Shown piece by piece: positions 59,405-64,000 of a DNA stretch of 64,000 bases; position 1 is the stretch's first letter, and every line of letters begins with the position of its first letter. The DNA comes from Janthinobacterium sp051380875 (GTDB lineage Bacteria; Pseudomonadota; Gammaproteobacteria; Burkholderiales; Burkholderiaceae_D): the NCBI RefSeq assembly GCF_051380875.1, contig NZ_JBNYXW010000016.1, positions 62,001 through 126,000 of the forward strand, given 5' to 3'. The position numbers and the translations under genes are program-made. Under the pieces are notes generated by a model, which saw nothing but the letters and a program-made list of their open reading frames with translations, searched no databases and was not told the DNA's origin.

Positions 59405-60286
59405 ATGACGCATCCCGAATACATCCTGACCCTGTCCTGCCTGGACCAGCGCGGCATCGTGCACCGCGTCTCCGGCTTCCTGGCCGAACGCGGCGGCAAT
59501 ATCCTCGATTCGGCCCAGTTTGGCGACCAGCAATCCCAGCTGTTTTTCATGCGCGTGCATTTCGCGCTGGAAGATGGCGCCGTCAGCGACACCCAGTTGC
59601 GCAGCGACTTCGCCGTCCTGTCGCAAGCCATGCAGCTAAACGGTCCGTTCCACGGCCAGTTGCACGATGCGCGCGTCAAGCCGCGCGTGATGCTGATGGT
59701 GTCGAAGATTGGCCATTGCCTGAACGATTTGCTGTTTCGCTACAAGAGCGGCTTGTTGAACGTGGAAATCCCCGCCATCGTCTCGAACCACATGGAGTTC
59801 TACCAGCTGGCGGCCAGCTACAATATTCCGTTCCACCACCTGCCGCTAGCGGCGGGCGCGCCGGAAGCGGCCAAGCTGGCGCAGGAAGCGAAGATCATCG
59901 AACTGATGGACACGCACCAGATCGACCTGGTGGTGCTGGCGCGCTACATGCAAATCCTCTCGCCCGGCCTGTGCCAGGCGCTCGATGGCCGCGCCATCAA
60001 TATTCACCACTCTTTCTTGCCCAGCTTCAAGGGTGCCAAGCCATATGCGCAGGCGCATCACCGCGGCGTCAAGCTGATCGGCGCGACCGCGCATTTCGTC
60101 ACCGGCGACCTGGACGAAGGCCCGATCATCGAGCAGGACGTCGAGCGCGTCGACCATGCGATGGATGCCGAGACCCTGACGGCCATCGGCCGCGACGTCG
60201 AGTGCGTGGTGCTGGCGCGCGCCGTGAAATGGTTCGTCGAGCACCGCATCTTGAAAAATGGCGACAAGACCGTGGTTTTTCGCTGA
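59405..60286 (+). CDS. purU: Formyltetrahydrofolate deformylase PurU
   Basis: From ATG 59405 this is 293 residues: an N-terminal ACT domain (about 4-85: YILTLSCLDQRGIVHRVSGF) and a formyltransferase-type catalytic domain (HRNEFYQ-like NHMEFYQLAASY, INIHHSFLPSFKGAKPYAQA, GDLDEGPIIEQDVERV). The Asn/His/Asp catalytic set is present. It releases formate from 10-formyl-THF. The upstream TTG at 59387 is a less likely start. Confidence 0.9.
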   Translation: MTHPEYILTLSCLDQRGIVHRVSGFLAERGGNILDSAQFGDQQSQLFFMRVHFALEDGAVSDTQLRSDFAVLSQAMQLNGPFHGQLHDARVKPRVMLMVSKIGHCLNDLLFRYKSGLLNVEIPAIVSNHMEFYQLAASYNIPFHHLPLAAGAPEAAKLAQEAKIIELMDTHQIDLVVLARYMQILSPGLCQALDGRAINIHHSFLPSFKGAKPYAQAHHRGVKLIGATAHFVTGDLDEGPIIEQDVERVDHAMDAETLTAIGRDVECVVLARAVKWFVEHRILKNGDKTVVFR

Positions 60287-60334
60287 CACCCGCCAGTACA
60301 ATATTGATATCTACTTTACCGAGACAGAAACACG

Positions 60335-60877
60335 ATGGCCCTCAAAGCAACAATTTTCAAAGCCGATCTGCAGATCGCCGACATGGACCGCAATTACTAC
60401 CAGGATCACGCGCTGACCCTGGCGCGCCACCCGTCCGAAACGGATGAGCGCATGATGGTGCGCCTGCTGGCGTTCGCCATCCACGCCGACGAGGCGCTGA
60501 CCTTCACCAAGGGCCTGTTCGACACGGAAGAGCCTGACCTGTGGCAGAAAGACCTGACGGGCGCCATTCAGCTGTGGATCGAAGTGGGCCAGCCCGACGA
60601 GAAACGCATCCTGAAGGCTTGCGGGCGTTCGGAACAAGTGATTGTCTATAGTTATGGTGCAACCAGCCACATCTGGTGGAAGCAGATCGCCAACAAGCTG
60701 GAACGGGCGAAGAACTTGACCGTGATCAATCTTCCATCGGAGGCGGCGCAAGAGATGAGCAGGCTGGCGCAGCGCAACATGCAGCTGCAATGCACGATCC
60801 AGGATGGCCAGATCTGGCTGACCGACAGCGTCAACACGGTCTTGATCGACCGCGAACCGGTGAAGCCGGCCCGCTGA
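60335..60877 (+). CDS. yaeQ: YaeQ-family protein
   Basis: This 180-residue protein begins MALKATIFKADLQIADMDRNY, the typical YaeQ start, and contains LARHPSETDERMMVRLLAFAI and EPDLWQKDLTGAIQLWIEVG. The fold is nuclease-like, but the biological role is debated. It follows purU by 48 bases. A strong terminator (60893-60930) follows. Confidence 0.88.
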   Translation: MALKATIFKADLQIADMDRNYYQDHALTLARHPSETDERMMVRLLAFAIHADEALTFTKGLFDTEEPDLWQKDLTGAIQLWIEVGQPDEKRILKACGRSEQVIVYSYGATSHIWWKQIANKLERAKNLTVINLPSEAAQEMSRLAQRNMQLQCTIQDGQIWLTDSVNTVLIDREPVKPAR

Positions 60878-60892
60878 TTTTCAGCTGTCCCA

Positions 60893-60930
60893 AACGATAA
60901 AAGCCCGGAGCGATCCGGGCTTTTATCGTT
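60893..60930. terminator. Strong terminator after yaeQ
   Basis: AACGATAAAAGCCCGGA pairs perfectly with TCCGGGCTTTTATCGTT over GCGA. A and T runs at both sides make it work for both strands. Confidence 0.88.
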
Positions 60931-60966
60931 ATTGGCGCTCGAATATGGGCGCTCAAGCAGGGGTGC

Positions 60967-61752
60967 TTAGTGAGGTGCGCTGCCCAGCCGGCGGATGCTG
61001 CTGGAACGCTGCATGCTGCGGCTGATGCGCGGGTCGCCGTAGTAGCTTACTTCACCCGAACCGCCGATGCTGATGCTCAAGTCATCCTTGGCCCACACTT
61101 CGGCCGCCCCCGAGCCGCCGATGCTCACCTGCACATCGCGGGCGGCCAGGCGGCCCGCCTGGATATTGCCCGAACCGCCGATCGATGCCGCCAGCTGCCC
61201 GGTCTTGCCGCTGGCGGTAAAGTTGCCGCTGCCGCCGATGGCCACCGAGACCATGCGGCTGTCGAGTTCGCGCGTGCTGATGGAGCCGGAGCCGCCCACA
61301 TCGAAGCGCAGTTTGTCGGCGCGCAGGCCGGCAGCAACAACATTGCCCGAGCCACCGACGCTGATGCGCTCCACGTGGCGCGCCTGGATGACGATGGTCA
61401 AGCTGCTCTGGCGAAAGTTGCTGTTGCGCCTGGCGGGCCGGATGCGCAGGGTGCCGTTTTCCACTACCGTGTCGATCAGGGGCAGGATGTTGTCGTCCGC
61501 CTCGATGGTAATGCTGTCGGTGTTGCCGATACGCAATTCCACGTTGCCTGGCACATTCAGCGCCACGCCATTGAAGCTGCCCACCTCGCGCGTCTGTTTT
61601 TGCAGCTTGCCGCTGCCTTGCACGCTGTTGCCCGACATCCAGTCCAGCGGCGAGGCCAGCGCCGGCGCGGCGGGCAGCGCCAGGGCGCAGGCCGCCAGCA
61701 GCAGGGTGCGCGCGGCGCGGGCATGGCGGAGGTGGAAAATTGCGTGTGTCAT
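60967..61752 (-). CDS. GIN-domain (DUF2807) envelope protein
   Basis: The start at 61752 (GGGAG six bases upstream) gives 261 residues. A signal peptide (cut near ALA-SP) is followed by a head-GIN domain whose beta-helix carries five or more repeats of GGSGN/GGSGS at regular intervals (ISVGGSGNV, FDVGGSGSI, VAIGGSGNF, ASIGGSGNI, VSIGGSGAA). The function is unknown. It is likely periplasmic or outer-membrane associated. Confidence 0.82.
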   Translation of the reverse strand: MTHAIFHLRHARAARTLLLAACALALPAAPALASPLDWMSGNSVQGSGKLQKQTREVGSFNGVALNVPGNVELRIGNTDSITIEADDNILPLIDTVVENGTLRIRPARRNSNFRQSSLTIVIQARHVERISVGGSGNVVAAGLRADKLRFDVGGSGSISTRELDSRMVSVAIGGSGNFTASGKTGQLAASIGGSGNIQAGRLAARDVQVSIGGSGAAEVWAKDDLSISIGGSGEVSYYGDPRISRSMQRSSSIRRLGSAPH

Positions 61753-61939
61753 TCTTGCTCCCTGTTTAGAATTGTCTGTATGCATGGTATGCCAGCCGGC
61801 CACGCTTGCGTACTGCGCTGCGACAGACTGCGGCACTGGCGGCGCAGAATGCAAGAGGATGCGACAGGATGGCATGAGGTATCATGCCGGTATTGGACAT
61901 ACGACGACCGGCACGTGCCGGTCCCACTACTGGAATTAC

Positions 61940-62575
61940 ATGCTGATCATCACCATCAAACAGGGCAAGGAAAAGAGCTTGCTGGGCCAATCGTGGATTT
62001 ACGCCTCCGCGATTGAAAAAGTCGAAGGCAAGCCGCAGGAAAAAATGAAGCCTGGCTCGACGGCCATCGTGCAAAGCTCGTCGAAGCAGTTCATCGCCCG
62101 CGCCGCCTACAATTCGAAGTCGCAGATCCGCGCGCGCATCTGGAGCTTCAAGGAAGACGAGCCCGTCGACCACGCGCTGATCAAGCGCCGCGTCAAGGCC
62201 GCCATCGAAAAAAAGTTAGCGGCCATCAAGAAGGCGGGTGAAAACCAGCTGTTGACCCTGATCAAGGGCGAAGACGAGGGCTTGCCGGGCCTGGTGGTGC
62301 AACTGTTCGGCGGCGTGCAAGGCTACCTGATCTGCGAATTTAACGCCGGCGGCGTCGATGCGTGGAAAGTGGCCATCGTGCAATCGCTGATGGCCTCCAC
62401 CGGTTGCGCCAATGTGTACGAGCGCTGCGACGACCTGATGCGCAAAGGCGAAGGCTTGCCCCGGATCGACGGCGCGCTGGCAGGCGAAGAGCCGCCCGAT
62501 GAAGTCATGCTGACGGACAACGGCGTGCGCTATGCGCTGGACCTGAAGACTGGCCATAAAAGCAAGTTCCGCTGA
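61940..62575 (+). CDS. RlmI-like rRNA methyltransferase N-terminal fragment (PUA domain only)
   Basis: From ATG 61940 this is 211 residues. It begins as a PUA/EEHEE module of the RlmI/RlmK class (GQSWIYASAIEKVEG, KPGSTAIVQSSSKQFIARAA, AYNSKSQIRARIWSF, TLIKGEDEGLPGLVV) and ends at VRYALDLKTGHKSKFR, exactly where full-length enzymes enter the SAM-binding domain. A strong terminator follows within 20 bases, and no methyltransferase sequence remains downstream. It is a reduced, possibly RNA-binding protein or a decayed gene. Confidence 0.7.
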   Translation: MLIITIKQGKEKSLLGQSWIYASAIEKVEGKPQEKMKPGSTAIVQSSSKQFIARAAYNSKSQIRARIWSFKEDEPVDHALIKRRVKAAIEKKLAAIKKAGENQLLTLIKGEDEGLPGLVVQLFGGVQGYLICEFNAGGVDAWKVAIVQSLMASTGCANVYERCDDLMRKGEGLPRIDGALAGEEPPDEVMLTDNGVRYALDLKTGHKSKFR

Positions 62576-62594
62576 AAATCGCGGTGGCAGAGTG

Positions 62595-62623
62595 AAAAAG
62601 CCGGCATCGATTGCCGGCTTTTT
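62595..62623. terminator. Bidirectional terminator
   Basis: AAAAAGCCGGCA and TGCCGGCTTTTT enclose a five-base loop, between the convergent truncated methyltransferase-like gene and the cytochrome gene. Confidence 0.85.
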
Positions 62624-62631
62624 CATGTCCG

Positions 62632-63906
62632 TCACTCCAAAGGCACGCTGCGGTACTTATTCACTTCCAGCGCCGATACGGCCGGCGCGTCGTTGTCCCA
62701 CGCCGCGCGCAGATAGGTGACGACGGCGGCCACTTCGCCATCGTCCATCACGGGACCGAACGGTGGCATGCCGTAGGGGCGGGGGTTGCCTGTCGTGCCG
62801 GGCGCGAAGCCGCCGTTGAGCACGAGGCGGATGGCATTCACGGCCGACGCCGTCGTCAGCGCGCGGTTGCCGGTCAGTGGTGGGTAGCCGGGCGGCACGC
62901 CCTTGCCATCATCCTTGTGGCAACTCGCGCATTGCGCCGCATACAGTTTTTCGCCCAGCGCCAGTTGCTGCCTGGCTTGCTCCGATGCATCGCGCGGCAC
63001 GCGTGGTGCCGCTTGTGCCGGGCCGGGCAGGCTCTTCAGGTACACGGCCATGGCTTGCACGTCACTCGTTCCCAGGTGCTGCAGGCTTTGCCGCACCACC
63101 TCGGCCATCGGGCCGAAGACAGTGGCGCGCGGCGAGACGCCCGTTTGCAGCAATTGCACGATATGCGCCGTGTCCCAGTCGCCCAGGCCCGCTTCCGCGT
63201 CCGACGTCAGCGAAGGGGCGTACCAGCCCAGCACGGGGATCAGGCCACCTGAGAGGCTGTCGTCGCTGCCGCCCAGGGTGGTGCGGCTGCTATGGCAGGC
63301 GCTGCAGTGGCCCAGGCCCTGCACCAGGTAGGCGCCGCGGTTCCATTCCACGCTTTGCGCGCTGGCGGGCTGGTACACGCCCGGCGTGAAGTACAGCGCG
63401 CGCCAGGCGGCCAGGGCGAGCTGCTGGTTGTAGGGGAAGCGCAGTTCGTGCGGCGCATTCGCCTGCCTGTGGGCGGGCACGCTCTGGAAGTAGGCGTACA
63501 GGGCGTCGCTGTCCTCGCGCCGCACCCTGGTGTAATTGGTGTACGGAAAGGCTGGATACAGCAGGCGGCCGTCTTTCGACTTGCCGTTGTGGATGGCGCG
63601 CCAGAAATCGTCGGCCGTCCAGCTGCCGATGCCCGTCTCCCTGTCGGCCGTGATGTTGGGCGACAACACCTTGCCGAACGGCGTTTGCAGCGCGCGGCCG
63701 CCCGCGTAGGCCACGCCGCCGCGCGTCGTGTGGCAAGCCATGCAGTCGCCCGCCTTGGCCAGGTAGGCGCCGCGCGCAATCAGTTGCTCGCCGCTCAAGG
63801 TGCTGGCCGGGGCGGGCGGGCCGAGGTCGTCCGCCGGCCACAGGATGAATGTGGCACCAGTGGCAACGATGGCTAGGCTGGCGATGCTGATGAGCCACTT
63901 TTTCAT
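62632..63906 (-). CDS. Tri-haem cytochrome c dehydrogenase subunit
   Basis: This 424-residue protein has an N-terminal signal/TM anchor (LISIASLAIVATGATFILW) and three haem-binding motifs, CMACH (about 55), CSACH (about 200) and CASCH (about 325), with Met ligands downstream. This is the membrane cytochrome subunit of periplasmic dehydrogenases (alcohol, aldehyde or gluconate type). Its ATG overlaps the stop of an upstream gene in ATGA. It passes electrons to the respiratory chain. Confidence 0.86.
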   Translation of the reverse strand: MKKWLISIASLAIVATGATFILWPADDLGPPAPASTLSGEQLIARGAYLAKAGDCMACHTTRGGVAYAGGRALQTPFGKVLSPNITADRETGIGSWTADDFWRAIHNGKSKDGRLLYPAFPYTNYTRVRREDSDALYAYFQSVPAHRQANAPHELRFPYNQQLALAAWRALYFTPGVYQPASAQSVEWNRGAYLVQGLGHCSACHSSRTTLGGSDDSLSGGLIPVLGWYAPSLTSDAEAGLGDWDTAHIVQLLQTGVSPRATVFGPMAEVVRQSLQHLGTSDVQAMAVYLKSLPGPAQAAPRVPRDASEQARQQLALGEKLYAAQCASCHKDDGKGVPPGYPPLTGNRALTTASAVNAIRLVLNGGFAPGTTGNPRPYGMPPFGPVMDDGEVAAVVTYLRAAWDNDAPAVSALEVNKYRSVPLE

Positions 63907-64000
63907 GGCGCCACCTGCGCCGTGGAGCCGGGCACGCCGCCACAGTGCAGCGGCAATGGCAGGGCGATGTTGTCGGCGGGGCGGGCGTCGGCGCTGGCCA
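63903..64000 (-). CDS. 3' end of an upstream dehydrogenase-partner gene (cut by window edge)
   Basis: Only the last 31 codons are present (DARPADNIALPLPLHCGG ... TAQVAP, stop at 63903). The stop overlaps the cytochrome start, so both lie in one operon. The dehydrogenase subunit of the pair is the likely identity, but the tail alone does not decide the family. Confidence 0.5.
   Translation of the reverse strand, partial: ASADARPADNIALPLPLHCGGVPGSTAQVAP

Overview
The window looks like a chromosomal segment of a GC-rich betaproteobacterium. Gene content and order (PEP-CTERM protein, phasins, a double-domain Usp, DctB/DctD, a full Tad locus, Anr/Fnr-like boxes TTGATCTGGCGCAA) fit the Oxalobacteraceae (Janthinobacterium/Massilia/Duganella type). 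This is inferred from sequence character; no database was searched. There are no rRNA genes, complete tRNA genes, insertion sequences, prophage or CRISPR arrays. The window is ordinary chromosome with several accessory-looking clusters.

Layout. 1-470: a gene cut by the window edge and broken by a frameshift. 603-4278: small secreted protein, then the DctD/DctB sigma-54 two-component pair. 4300-7013: palindromic element, then an SsuABC/TauABC-like ABC importer operon. 7430-9834: small lipoprotein, winged-helix protein, MtfA peptidase. 9858-12205: LytR/LytS-type two-component pair. 12359-20291: serine beta-lactamase/TPR protein, glycine-zipper protein, Usp, DksA-like protein, PhnB-like protein, lipoprotein pair, hydroxypyruvate isomerase. 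20524-26189: RhlE helicase, divergent from an operon of a BlaI-family repressor, an M56-M23 fusion peptidase and a TonB-dependent receptor. 26218-44437: a complete Tad (Flp pilus) locus. 44489-49499: SuhB, TrmJ, then a Tat-signal protein/GMC oxidoreductase/lipase operon in which the lipase is frameshifted. 49799-53431: a 1210-residue REC-REC-GAF-PAS-GGDEF-EAL-REC protein. 53559-62575: phasins, TetR regulator, LOG protein, PEP-CTERM protein, YgjP-like hydrolase, KGG protein, PurU, YaeQ, GIN-domain protein, and a methyltransferase-like protein reduced to its RNA-binding part. 62632-64000: tri-haem cytochrome c and the end of its upstream partner.

How genes work together. The Tad genes encode the prepilin, prepilin peptidase, secretin, ATPases, inner-membrane platform and minor pilins. 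A NarL-type kinase/regulator pair sits between the tadEFG arm and the main operon. The BlaI/M56-M23/TonB-receptor operon has two matched 16-bp palindromes over a sigma-70-like promoter, so it is probably a self-contained protease-relieved regulon controlling an outer-membrane receptor. Usp, one phasin and possibly the PEP-CTERM gene share Anr/Fnr-like boxes, suggesting low-oxygen control.

The most unusual items are a pair of orientation-matched 3'-UTR elements with a compensatory base change (8627-8741 and 20410-20508), the BlaI/M56-M23/TonB-receptor module, an unannotated second Flp-like prepilin (31546-31692), and the truncated methyltransferase-like protein (61940-62575).
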